Source: Pseudomaricurvus alkylphenolicus
GTDB taxonomy: Bacteria; Pseudomonadota; Gammaproteobacteria; Pseudomonadales; Cellvibrionaceae
Direction of reading: 5' to 3'
Length of the DNA: 64,000 nucleotides
Assembly (NCBI RefSeq): GCF_011683955.1
Contig: NZ_JAAQPI010000009.1
Location: 186,001 to 250,000, forward strand
How positions within the stretch are numbered: the first letter of the stretch is position 1; each line of letters begins with the position of its first letter. A program made the translations under genes and the position numbers. The notes beneath the pieces are model-generated. The model had not been told where the DNA came from, made no database searches, and worked only from the letters and a program-made list of their open reading frames with translations. Below are positions 17,018-25,290 of the stretch, piece after piece.

Positions 17018-17194
17018 GTATAAAAAGTTCATATAACTCAATGAGTTATTTTCTTTCAATCGTACAATTGATCAACAATCCGGAAGATGCGCTTTTGCAT
17101 TTATGGGGATCCTATCTATGCTAATTACTAGGTTCGCAAGACTGCTTCTTGCTCAAGCGTATTCATAATAGTTATAACAGTTACAGGGGCGTTG

Positions 17195-17701
17195 ATGAAA
17201 AATACTGGAACCCTAATATATCTGTCTTTGATGATTTTCGTTACGTCATGTGTTGGAGTTTCCGAAAAAGAGTCAGTTGTTACCGCATCGAGGGAGAAAA
17301 CAGATACCGCGATATCATCGCGTACAACACCCTATAGCGGTAACACTCAGAAATCTCTGAGTTTTTTTGATTCCGGGATCTTCGATGAGACTCTGGCGAA
17401 TGAGCTCAAGAAAAAACAAGAAACCGTATCAATTACTGCTCCTTCTAAAATCGATCTCAATGATATTCCTGATCGACTGGAGAAATGGCTGGTTGCTGCC
17501 AAAGAATCCGGCGCAGATATAAAGCTGGAATCGGAAGCAAAGACTCGTGGCATACTCTCAGATTCCGTGGAGATCGTGTTCAAAGCCTACCAAGCGATCA
17601 AACAAACAAAGATGTACGAAAACGTTGAAGGCTATGATATCCGTATTCGGCATACACCCTACGGTGAAATTACATCCATAGACTTCCACAGATCGAAATA
17701 A
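17195..17701 (+). CDS. hypothetical lipoprotein
   Basis: A 168-residue protein of unknown family. A short signal peptide ends in VTSC, a good lipobox, so it should be lipid-anchored in the envelope. The mature part is polar, with an amphipathic region about 75-125 and no recognised domain. Start ATG 17195 follows CAGGGGC; a TTG directly before it is less likely. Its TAA overlaps an ATG of the next frame (TAATG). The base composition is clearly more AT-rich than the flanking catabolic genes, which hints at acquisition. Confidence 0.6.
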   Translation: MKNTGTLIYLSLMIFVTSCVGVSEKESVVTASREKTDTAISSRTTPYSGNTQKSLSFFDSGIFDETLANELKKKQETVSITAPSKIDLNDIPDRLEKWLVAAKESGADIKLESEAKTRGILSDSVEIVFKAYQAIKQTKMYENVEGYDIRIRHTPYGEITSIDFHRSK

Positions 17702-17733
17702 TGATAAGTGATTCTAAGGGCTGCAATAACATT

Positions 17734-18246
17734 ATGAATACAAGAGTACTTATTTTTCTTTCAATATCGGCATTGTTTCACTCAGCAGCATTGGCTGATT
17801 CAGTCATGCTGTTTTCGGAGTCTGAGGCTGAAAAACTCACATATGATGAAGTATCGTTCGACAGTATTGCTCCGGGAATAAACGCGGTAAAAATGCGAGG
17901 AACCAGCTCCAGCTCAAATAAAATTAACGGACCCATTGTAAAATTGCATCAACCGAAATTGGACTCATCCAAAGGTTCAAATCACATTTCAGTAGAAACG
18001 CCAACGCCACTTCATATCCAATTCATCGCAAACAACGCTAATATAGATATGGAATCGCTGGAGGTTGAAGCTCGAAAAGGGATATTTTCGAAGTCACTTA
18101 CCAAAAAAGTATTGCCATACTTTGTAAATCATTCGATAAATATCGAACAGCTTAATATCCCCTCAGGGAATTTCTTGATTTCAATCTTGATTAACGATGT
18201 CGAAGGCAATAAAACCATTGCCACATACCGATTGAGCGTTAAATAG
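17734..18246 (+). CDS. hypothetical secreted protein
   Basis: A 170-residue protein with a good signal peptide (MNTRVLIFLSISALF..., cleavage after ALA). I do not recognise the family. The C-terminal half has an alternating beta pattern ending in GNKTIATYRLSVK, compatible with an Ig-like sandwich. ATG 17734 is preferred because it puts the signal peptide at the N-terminus; ATG 17701 overlaps the previous stop and adds 11 polar residues. AT-rich like its partner. The two probably form a small envelope operon. Confidence 0.55.
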   Translation: MNTRVLIFLSISALFHSAALADSVMLFSESEAEKLTYDEVSFDSIAPGINAVKMRGTSSSSNKINGPIVKLHQPKLDSSKGSNHISVETPTPLHIQFIANNANIDMESLEVEARKGIFSKSLTKKVLPYFVNHSINIEQLNIPSGNFLISILINDVEGNKTIATYRLSVK

Positions 18247-18281
18247 TTTGCATAACGTTAACGCTTAACTCGACCTTTCAC

Positions 18282-18506
18282 TTAAGTAACGCTCGACCGA
18301 ATTGTGTCGTCGTCAACAAATACCAGCAGCGTGCACTCGGGACCGGGATCATCGTGAGGTGATGCTTTGCTGGCGATACCGTGTTGGGAGCCCCTGTACC
18401 TGGCGGACACAAAGCTAAGCAATTCAGCAACTTGGGAGCGAGTCATGAGACTTTCATTGACCTTCTTGAAGATGTCGAAACGGACTAATTCCTTGTCGCC
18501 ATACAA
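18282..18506 (-). CDS. doubtful small ORF (74 codons)
   Basis: The only reading frame of note in the 527-bp gap between 18246 and 18774. It would give 74 residues with no motif I recognise, and its start has no clear ribosome site. It may be a remnant or chance. The rest of the gap, AT-rich near 18510-18640, shows nothing beyond the ribosome site (AAGGGAG) of the following gene. Confidence 0.15.
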   Translation of the reverse strand: MYGDKELVRFDIFKKVNESLMTRSQVAELLSFVSARYRGSQHGIASKASPHDDPGPECTLLVFVDDDTIRSSVT

Positions 18507-18773
18507 AATTTCGCATAATAATAATTATGTTAAATAGCGTGTATTACCGAATAAAGGCTATGCAGTCCAATTCCATGCATTACTCAAATTAGAAGCTAGA
18601 CTCCATATACGACGCGGTCCAAAACTGCAATGCTCAATAAAATTTTTCGCGCCAAAACAGGACACTGTCACTCAGAGATATTCATCTTGAGCTTCACTAT
18701 TTCAGCGGAGATTTGGACCCTAGCGAAGACCTCTACTTGTGATTTGGATTAGATATAAGGGAGTGCGTGAGTC

Positions 18774-20681
18774 ATGGCATTTGATTATGGTTCAATTGAT
18801 CTAGGACTGAAAAACCCCTTTAAATTGGAGGGTGCGGTTACAGCAGCTCGAGGGGCAGTCGTTTTTGTTCTGGGCATGTATTTACTGATAGAGGCTGCCT
18901 CTACGGTTAAGAGCGACGGCGTTCTCGGCTGGATTATCGCAGTATTCGGTTTATTCTTGGTTGGCAACGGCGTCAGGATCACGGCCACCGGTATCGTCGC
19001 CATGCTCAGGTATTTTGTCGGGCGTAATCATCCCACCTCGCTCGCCCACAATTTCAGTCGCTCTGAGTCCAGTACTGCCAAGGAAGAGGCCGGATACGTT
19101 GTATATGACAAGCAAAAGCTCACAGAGATGCTGGTCGGGAGGAAGAACCCCACCTTCGTCGAGCCCCGAGGATTTCTCGCCCGCCTTGTTCACAGCATTT
19201 TACCCCGCCTTACCTACATGCCCTACCCGGTTAGAAACATGGCGCAACGGGTATTTGGTGCTTGGGTGAAAACGATTGTGGCTTTAATTGCTTATGCCTT
19301 AGTCGCCTTTGTATCGCTGGCGGGTTTCGCTGGTGAAACCGGGGCAGCCGCCTTTCCGGTTTATTCTGTAGCCCTGACTATATACCTGCTGTATGTGTGG
19401 CGCTCAGTGGGTACCGCACTGAATCGCACCGCCGACAAAGAGATTCCCAGCATGGGCGGCGCAGAGCTCGTGCGAGTCATCGCCGGAGCGATCCTGTTGC
19501 CGGTGATCATCGGTCTCGCGCTGGCCTGGGTCCTCAGCTCGTCCGGAACTTCCATCGCTGATGTGGAGCAGGTATTCGCCAAGCTGCCGGACTCTTACAC
19601 AATTCTGTACCTTTTTGCAGTGCTGATCGGGGCCTCAATTTCAACTGCTGCCGTGTTTTTCATGGTGAAGAAAAGGCTGCAACACGCCGATCCCAAGGTG
19701 GAGGTGTCGGAGCTTCGCGAAAACTGGCAGGAGTCCGTACACCCCAATGAAATCTTCATAAATCTTGACAACCTGGTGATGGCTAACAGACGCTACAAGG
19801 AAGTGCCCAATCGGGTATATCAGGAACTGGAGCCGGATCTGAAGGAGCAGGTAGAGGGCAAAGGTAATTTCTTTGGTGAGATGATTCAGGAAATACAGCC
19901 AAAGTTTAAGCCAATGGACTTGGGTTCCCTGTTCGAGCGAACCCGGTTGTTTAGCCTAATCGCCGGAAATCTGCTGTTCTTGGTTGGGTCTGTTTTCACC
20001 GTATTTCTGACCTTCGCTGTTGCCAGCACCTACAGTCATCTTAACGCCATCGGCTTCGACAACTTGAGTAACAATATGACCGCCTCAGATCTGGAAACAT
20101 TTTTCGCACTTTGCGGCACGGTCATCCATCTGTTGCTGTTTGGTATTCTAATTCGAGCGTTCGCCAGGATACTGACTAACTCCGCCCATTTGTTTTTCGC
20201 GGAGATGCTGTTCGACAGCCATCTCATCTACCTGAAAGTGGAAGGCACTTTTACTGAATCAAAGATTTCTACCGGCACAGGCATACACGATTCAACTCGC
20301 TCTGAAAATATACTGGTAAGATCCAGTATCACCCCTTGGATCATTGTAACCCGAATCATCTCCAGTACTTTTGCTGCGACCGGAATGAGAAATCTGGAGC
20401 ACCCTCGATTTATCCTGGAAATGCACAAGAATGATCAGGAATTATCCGGCATCCGTAATGATGTGATTGATTTCCTCAAAGACAGAGAATCCATTGCGGC
20501 TATCACCAGTGAACGTGACCTTCAGAATGCGGCTCAGATTCATGATATCAATCGACAATCGCGAGCCATTCCCATGCAGCCCCAACCGGCGCTGCAGAAA
20601 GCCGATGAAGAGGCTGCTGGTTATTTGAGACAGGAGAAGCAGGAGGACGGCCGCAGCGGAGACGGCTTCAGCGCCACGTAA
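18774..20681 (+). CDS. hypothetical multispanning membrane protein
   Basis: A 635-residue protein with about seven or eight predicted membrane helices: around residues 25-45, 50-75, 165-215, 235-260, 280-300, 395-420 and 440-465. A cytoplasmic stretch lies at about 300-390 and a polar C-terminal tail of about 130 residues follows. I recognise no enzyme or transporter signature. The start at 18774 has a strong AAGGGAG site. It stands alone, with GC composition like the rest of the chromosome and a TetR gene convergent downstream. Function unknown. Confidence 0.65.
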   Translation: MAFDYGSIDLGLKNPFKLEGAVTAARGAVVFVLGMYLLIEAASTVKSDGVLGWIIAVFGLFLVGNGVRITATGIVAMLRYFVGRNHPTSLAHNFSRSESSTAKEEAGYVVYDKQKLTEMLVGRKNPTFVEPRGFLARLVHSILPRLTYMPYPVRNMAQRVFGAWVKTIVALIAYALVAFVSLAGFAGETGAAAFPVYSVALTIYLLYVWRSVGTALNRTADKEIPSMGGAELVRVIAGAILLPVIIGLALAWVLSSSGTSIADVEQVFAKLPDSYTILYLFAVLIGASISTAAVFFMVKKRLQHADPKVEVSELRENWQESVHPNEIFINLDNLVMANRRYKEVPNRVYQELEPDLKEQVEGKGNFFGEMIQEIQPKFKPMDLGSLFERTRLFSLIAGNLLFLVGSVFTVFLTFAVASTYSHLNAIGFDNLSNNMTASDLETFFALCGTVIHLLLFGILIRAFARILTNSAHLFFAEMLFDSHLIYLKVEGTFTESKISTGTGIHDSTRSENILVRSSITPWIIVTRIISSTFAATGMRNLEHPRFILEMHKNDQELSGIRNDVIDFLKDRESIAAITSERDLQNAAQIHDINRQSRAIPMQPQPALQKADEEAAGYLRQEKQEDGRSGDGFSAT

Positions 20682-20748
20682 GAATACTGGTTGGGGCATG
20701 CCGGCGACCGGTGTGAAAACTGGAGCTGGATGCTACCTGATAACGGCT

Positions 20749-21375
20749 TCAGTGCTTGCGCCCCCCCTGCTCATACAGCAGTTTCACATAGCGGCGATAT
20801 TCTAACAGTTGCTTCATCAGGATTGCGGGGTCACCGACCGCCCGGGAAACGATGATACCACCCTCGATAATGGTGGACAGCATATCCGCCAGATCATCGC
20901 TGTGGGTTCCAGAAATGGGGTTATAAGCAGTATTGATTTTATCCAACTGGGTTTTAAACAATTGTCTCCAGTCTCTGACTATGGCGGCGGTGATATCCCG
21001 AACCTGCTGATTGACGTGATGAGTCTCGTAGGTAAACGAAGCCACCAGGCACCCAGGGTGCATTCCCTCCATGTCACCCATGGTTTCGGCCAGCAGTTTC
21101 ACAAACACCAGCATCTGCTGCAAGGGGTCATCGGTTAACTCTTCCGCCCGCTTGAACAAACCACTGAACAGCAACGCATCGTCCCGTTGGTAGCGCTGCA
21201 GAAGAGCCGAGGCCAATGCGTTCTTGCCTTCGAAGTGGTAAAAAAAACCGCCCTTGGTGATGCCAGCTTCCTTAATCAGGTCTTCGATCGAGGTCGCCAG
21301 AAACCCGTCTGAGAGGAAATGCTGCTCGGCGATATCCAATAATTTTTCCCGGGTGGCCTGGCCTTTGCTGGACAT
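20749..21375 (-). CDS. TetR family repressor
   Basis: A 208-residue regulator whose N-terminal HTH (LDIAEQHFLSDGF...SIEDLIKEAGITKGGFFYHFEGKNALA) is of the AcuR/NemR-like type with a GGFFYHF recognition helix. The helical ligand domain follows. It diverges from the homocysteine S-methyltransferase-like gene at 21620, which it may control; the 244-bp space contains a perfect 7-bp inverted repeat at 21581-21601. Confidence 0.85.
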   Translation of the reverse strand: MSSKGQATREKLLDIAEQHFLSDGFLATSIEDLIKEAGITKGGFFYHFEGKNALASALLQRYQRDDALLFSGLFKRAEELTDDPLQQMLVFVKLLAETMGDMEGMHPGCLVASFTYETHHVNQQVRDITAAIVRDWRQLFKTQLDKINTAYNPISGTHSDDLADMLSTIIEGGIIVSRAVGDPAILMKQLLEYRRYVKLLYEQGGRKH

Positions 21376-21580
21376 GTCGGTAACTCCCCTTCTTTTCTAT
21401 ACCCGCAGTAAGGTTTTGTATCCTGGTAAAGCGCGCGAATTGGGTATCCATGCCAATGCGCGATATAGGTGGTTGTTTTATGGGGATTTTTCAAAAAAGT
21501 GAAAAAAAAGTACTGCCGGTTCACTAGAAAACAACCTACCAAAAGCCTAGCCTATTTCTTCGTAAACACCCCAGATTAAC

Positions 21581-21601
21581 GCGATTGCGACGTGCAATCG
21601 C
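21581..21601. repeat. inverted repeat directly before a ribosome site
   Basis: GCGATTG-N7-CAATCGC is a perfect 7+7 repeat ending 4 bp before the GAAGAGG site of the next gene. It could be the operator of the divergent TetR or a leader hairpin affecting translation. Confidence 0.4.
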
Positions 21602-21619
21602 CTCCGAAGAGGAATGACA

Positions 21620-22561
21620 ATGGGTATCTACAGTCAACAATTGCCACAACTTGGAAACCGCCCCTTTATCACCGATGGCGGGCTAGAAACCATACTCTGC
21701 TTTCAGCAGCATATCGACCTCCCCCACTTTGCCGCTTACGATCTGCTGCGAGACCAACAGGGCTATGAACGCCTCTATGATTATTACACCACCTACACCA
21801 AGCTGGCTCAGCAATATGGTGTCGGCATTGTGCTGGAGACACCCACCTGGCGTGCCAACCCTGACTGGGCTCGCTTGATCGGCGACTCTCCCGAAACTTT
21901 GGAGCAGCTCAATCGCCAGGCGGTAAAACTGCTCGAACAGATTCGCGATGAATACGAAACCGAGCACACCACTGTCCTCATCAGCGGCAATCTCGGCCCT
22001 CGGGGAGATGGGTATACCCCCTCCAAGCTGATGACGGAGGACGAGGCAAAGGACTATCACAGCACTCAAATAGCTACTTTTGCCGATACCAATGTGGACA
22101 TGCTGGCGGCGCTGACCCTAAATTATGTGGACGAAGCCATCGGCATCACCCGGGCAGCCCAAGAACACGACTTGCCGGTGGCGATCTCTTTTACCGTGGA
22201 GACCGACGGCAAATTACCCAATGGTGAAAGCCTGCAGCGGGTTATCACTGAGGTGGATGCGGCAACCGATCAGGGACCGGCCTACTACATGATTAACTGC
22301 GCCCACCCCACCCATTTCGAGCATCTGTTTAAAGCCGGCGGCGATTGGTTGCAGCGCATCAGGGGGCTTCGGGGCAACGCCTCCTGCCTGAGCCACGCGG
22401 AGCTGGATGAGTCCGAGACTCTGGACGATGGTAATCCGGTAGCCTTTGGGTGCGAACTTGAGGAGTTAAGGCGCCTCTCCTCTCATCTCACGGTACTGGG
22501 GGGCTGCTGCGGCACAGATCACCGCCATATTGAGGAGGTATGCAAGCATATTGTTCACTGA
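21620..22561 (+). CDS. homocysteine S-methyltransferase family protein
   Basis: A 313-residue TIM-barrel protein. ITDGGLET at the N-terminus and the C-terminal GGCCG zinc ligands (with an upstream NC.HP) are the signature of the Pfam S-methyl_trans domain shared by MmuM, BHMT and the MetH N-domain. It could methylate homocysteine from S-methylmethionine, betaine or another donor; the donor cannot be read from sequence. Start ATG 21620 is 7 bp after GAAGAGG; the in-frame ATG at 21614 is too close to that site. TetR is divergent. Confidence 0.8.
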   Translation: MGIYSQQLPQLGNRPFITDGGLETILCFQQHIDLPHFAAYDLLRDQQGYERLYDYYTTYTKLAQQYGVGIVLETPTWRANPDWARLIGDSPETLEQLNRQAVKLLEQIRDEYETEHTTVLISGNLGPRGDGYTPSKLMTEDEAKDYHSTQIATFADTNVDMLAALTLNYVDEAIGITRAAQEHDLPVAISFTVETDGKLPNGESLQRVITEVDAATDQGPAYYMINCAHPTHFEHLFKAGGDWLQRIRGLRGNASCLSHAELDESETLDDGNPVAFGCELEELRRLSSHLTVLGGCCGTDHRHIEEVCKHIVH

Positions 22562-22576
22562 AGTTCAGCATCGAGA

Positions 22577-22619
22577 ATATGCACAGACATCCAGGGTATC
22601 TCTGTTTTTCTGTGCATAT
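22577..22619. repeat. long hairpin between convergent genes
   Basis: ATATGCACAGA (22577-22587) and TCTGTGCATAT (22609-22619) are perfect 11-bp inverted copies with a 21-bp loop that contains a T-rich tract. It lies 16 bp after one stop codon and 92 bp before the end of the convergent deacetylase gene; a bidirectional terminator is the simplest reading. Confidence 0.5.
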
Positions 22620-22710
22620 ATCCTAGTGTGAAAAACTACTGGCGCGGATCGACGAGTTATTGCACTCCGGGGCGAACTGACTTCGCCTTGGAGATACTAT
22701 AAGCCTCAAT

Positions 22711-23826
22711 TCAATATCCCGTCCGTTGATACATTTGCTCAACAATCAGCTCCGCCTGCTGCACAACTTCCTCTTGGTGCGGCAGCAGCTTCTGCCCGCC
22801 AAGCGCTTGAAACATTTCCAGAAACGGATCTTCCACACCGGTTTTGATGCCACTGAGCTGTTCCATTACCGCCAGGCCAAAAAACGGTACAGTTGAAGCG
22901 TTGTAGCCCCCTTCGTGAGTCATTACCAGACGGCCCTCGCACAGATCCCTCGCCGCCAACATCATTTGTTCGGTGAGATAGCGATAACCTTCGCTGTGCA
23001 TCATCATTCGACCCAGCGGATCCTGGGCACCGGCATCAAAACCACAAGGTACAATAATCAGTTCCGGCCTGTAAGCTCGCAGAGCGGGCACAACAACACG
23101 ATCAAACGCCGCCTTATAGGCCTCAAAGCCGGAGCCCGCAGGCAGCGGGATATTGAGATTATAACCCTCACCCTCACCCTCTCCTGTTTCGGAAATGGGA
23201 CCGGAATCCATTGGGAAGCAATTTTCCTGATGAATGGAAATTGTCAGTGCACGGGGGTCTCGATAAAATGCACTTTGGGTACCGTTGCCGTGATGCACAT
23301 CCCAATCCACATAGGCAATACGTTTTAGTTTGTGGATTTCCAGTGCATGCAGTCCGGCAATCACCGCGTTGCCGAACATACAGAAACCCATGGACATATC
23401 CGCCAGGGCGTGGTGTCCGGGCGGGCGTACTAACGCGTAGGCATTATTAACCTCACCGTTGAGCACAGCATCCACCGCCGAGATAACACCACCGGCCGAA
23501 AGGGTCGCGATCTCATAGCTGCCCTTGCCCATGGGTGAGAAGGCACCGGCATCTCCCCCCTCCCCGGCGCTCAAGGTTTTTACCCGTTCCAGATGCTCGC
23601 GGGTATGAAAGCGAAGAATCTCTGCCTCGGTGGCATGACGGGCCTTTATAGGATGAAGCTGCTCCAGTAACCCACTCACCTCCAGCAGATTGCGAAATCG
23701 ACGCTTGGTTTCCGGTCCTTCGGCATGCTCGCCCGGTTGCACCGGGTTACCGTAGGGCATCACTCCAGCATAGTTTCCGGTGTTGTGCCACATATAGAGT
23801 TCGTGATAGACAAAACCTGTTTTCAT
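22711..23826 (-). CDS. class II histone-deacetylase-like / acetylpolyamine amidohydrolase
   Basis: A 371-residue arginase/deacetylase-fold protein. The Zn and catalytic motifs are clear: RPPGHHA (His pair), YVDWDVHHGNGTQ (Asp and His ligands), a later D in CGFDAGAQDP, and EGGYN. It is closest in style to bacterial HDAH/class IIb enzymes, which hydrolyse acetylated amines, and would deacetylate an N-acetylated substrate in the cytoplasm. Start ATG 23826 is chosen because GAGG lies 9 bp upstream; a longer frame to 23946 overlaps the amidase and looks non-coding. It lies 25 bp after the amidase, in the same transcript as the TonB receptor. Confidence 0.82.
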   Translation of the reverse strand: MKTGFVYHELYMWHNTGNYAGVMPYGNPVQPGEHAEGPETKRRFRNLLEVSGLLEQLHPIKARHATEAEILRFHTREHLERVKTLSAGEGGDAGAFSPMGKGSYEIATLSAGGVISAVDAVLNGEVNNAYALVRPPGHHALADMSMGFCMFGNAVIAGLHALEIHKLKRIAYVDWDVHHGNGTQSAFYRDPRALTISIHQENCFPMDSGPISETGEGEGEGYNLNIPLPAGSGFEAYKAAFDRVVVPALRAYRPELIIVPCGFDAGAQDPLGRMMMHSEGYRYLTEQMMLAARDLCEGRLVMTHEGGYNASTVPFFGLAVMEQLSGIKTGVEDPFLEMFQALGGQKLLPHQEEVVQQAELIVEQMYQRTGY

Positions 23827-23851
23827 TCCAAAAACCTCAACAGTAATACGC

Positions 23852-25279
23852 TTAAGCCAATGATGGATTGTGTGTTGGCCAGGGCATGACCTGCTCCAGA
23901 CTGCGGGCCAGTTGCAACAGGGTTGCTTCGTCGCCAAAGCGGGCACCGAACTGCATTCCCAGCGGCAAACCGCTACGGGTACGTTGCAAGGGCAGAGATA
24001 TTGCCGGTAATCCGGTCAGGTTAAAAAGCCCGGTAAACGGGCAGAAGCCAAAGATCTTTTCCGCCCACCCGTGGGCATCCAGGGTGCTGTCGTTGGCGTT
24101 GAACACGCCAAGCTTCGCCGCCGGGCCTGCAACGGTGGGAGAGAGCAGCAGGTCATATTTCTGAAAGAACTGTCCTACCGTTCGCGATACCGTATTGGCG
24201 ATGGACAATGCCTCCAGCAGATCACAGGCACTCAGGTTTTTTCCGTAACGATAGCTGGCGAGTGAGGTGGCTTCCAGAGTGGTCTCATCCACAGGTCGCT
24301 GGGAGAGTGCCGCATAGCCATCGGCCCAACTGGCGATATTGGCGCTCCAGATGCGCAGTTGTGCCGACAGGAAACTCTCGTGATCTATTTCAGGTCTTGC
24401 CTCGACAATCCGATGTCCCAACTTCTCACATTCACGTGCGGTGTTCCAAACGGCCTCAATCATTTCACTGTCCACACCCGGACCAAACCAGGGTTCCGCG
24501 GCCACGGCGATGGTCAGTGACCTGGGTGAATCAGCAATGGTTTTCAAATAGGGCTGCGAAGGGGGCGCTATTTCGTAGGGCTCACCAATACCCGGCCCCT
24601 GGACCGCATCCAACAGCGCAGCGGTATCGCGCACGCTGCGGGTAACGGCGAATTCAATCCCCAGACCGTTGAGTCCATCCCCCGAGTCCGGCCCAATGGG
24701 CACCCGACCACGGGTGGGCTTTAATCCTATCAAGCCGCAGCAAGCGGCGGGTACTCGAATCGAACCACCACCATCGTTGGCATGGGCCATGGGCACAATA
24801 CCGGCAGCGACAGACGCCGCCGCACCGGAACTCGACCCCCCGGCAATACGGCTGGTGTCCCAGGGATTACGGGTTGCGCCATTGAGCAGGGATTCGCCGG
24901 TGATGTTGTAGCTGAATTCCGGTGTGGTGGTACGGCCCAGACTCTTTAACCCCGACCGCTTAAAACGGGTCATCAGGTCTGAATCGTGAGGAGCGACCAG
25001 GCCCTGGGCCAGGCGGCTGCCCATTTCAGAGGGAATACCCTGTGCATGGATCACTGAATCTTTAATCAGAAACGGCACTCCATAGAAGGGTCCCTCCACC
25101 GCGTCATCCCAGGCTGGCAGGGGTTCGTCAAAACACTCGACAATGCCGTTGATGGTCGGGTTCAATTTCTGTGCCAGCTGTAAACAACAGCTGGCCAATT
25201 CTTCTGGCGTCACCTGTTTGTCGCGAACCAAGCTCGCCAGCCCCATGGCATCGAAACTGCGATACTCGTCAATATTCAT
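23852..25279 (-). CDS. amidase signature family hydrolase
   Basis: A 475-residue enzyme with the Ser-cisSer-Lys triad: Lys in FLIKDS (about residue 73) and the Gly/Ser-rich GGSSSGAAA loop (about residues 142-150) followed by NDGGGSIRVPA. Such enzymes hydrolyse amides, including acylated amines and aryl amides. There is no signal peptide, so it is cytoplasmic. It is located 11 bp after the TonB receptor and 25 bp before the deacetylase, giving a receptor-amidase-deacetylase operon that suggests uptake and step-wise hydrolysis of an amide-containing compound (inference). Confidence 0.85.
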   Translation of the reverse strand: MNIDEYRSFDAMGLASLVRDKQVTPEELASCCLQLAQKLNPTINGIVECFDEPLPAWDDAVEGPFYGVPFLIKDSVIHAQGIPSEMGSRLAQGLVAPHDSDLMTRFKRSGLKSLGRTTTPEFSYNITGESLLNGATRNPWDTSRIAGGSSSGAAASVAAGIVPMAHANDGGGSIRVPAACCGLIGLKPTRGRVPIGPDSGDGLNGLGIEFAVTRSVRDTAALLDAVQGPGIGEPYEIAPPSQPYLKTIADSPRSLTIAVAAEPWFGPGVDSEMIEAVWNTARECEKLGHRIVEARPEIDHESFLSAQLRIWSANIASWADGYAALSQRPVDETTLEATSLASYRYGKNLSACDLLEALSIANTVSRTVGQFFQKYDLLLSPTVAGPAAKLGVFNANDSTLDAHGWAEKIFGFCPFTGLFNLTGLPAISLPLQRTRSGLPLGMQFGARFGDEATLLQLARSLEQVMPWPTHNPSLA

Positions 25280-25290
25280 GTCGCAGCCCC

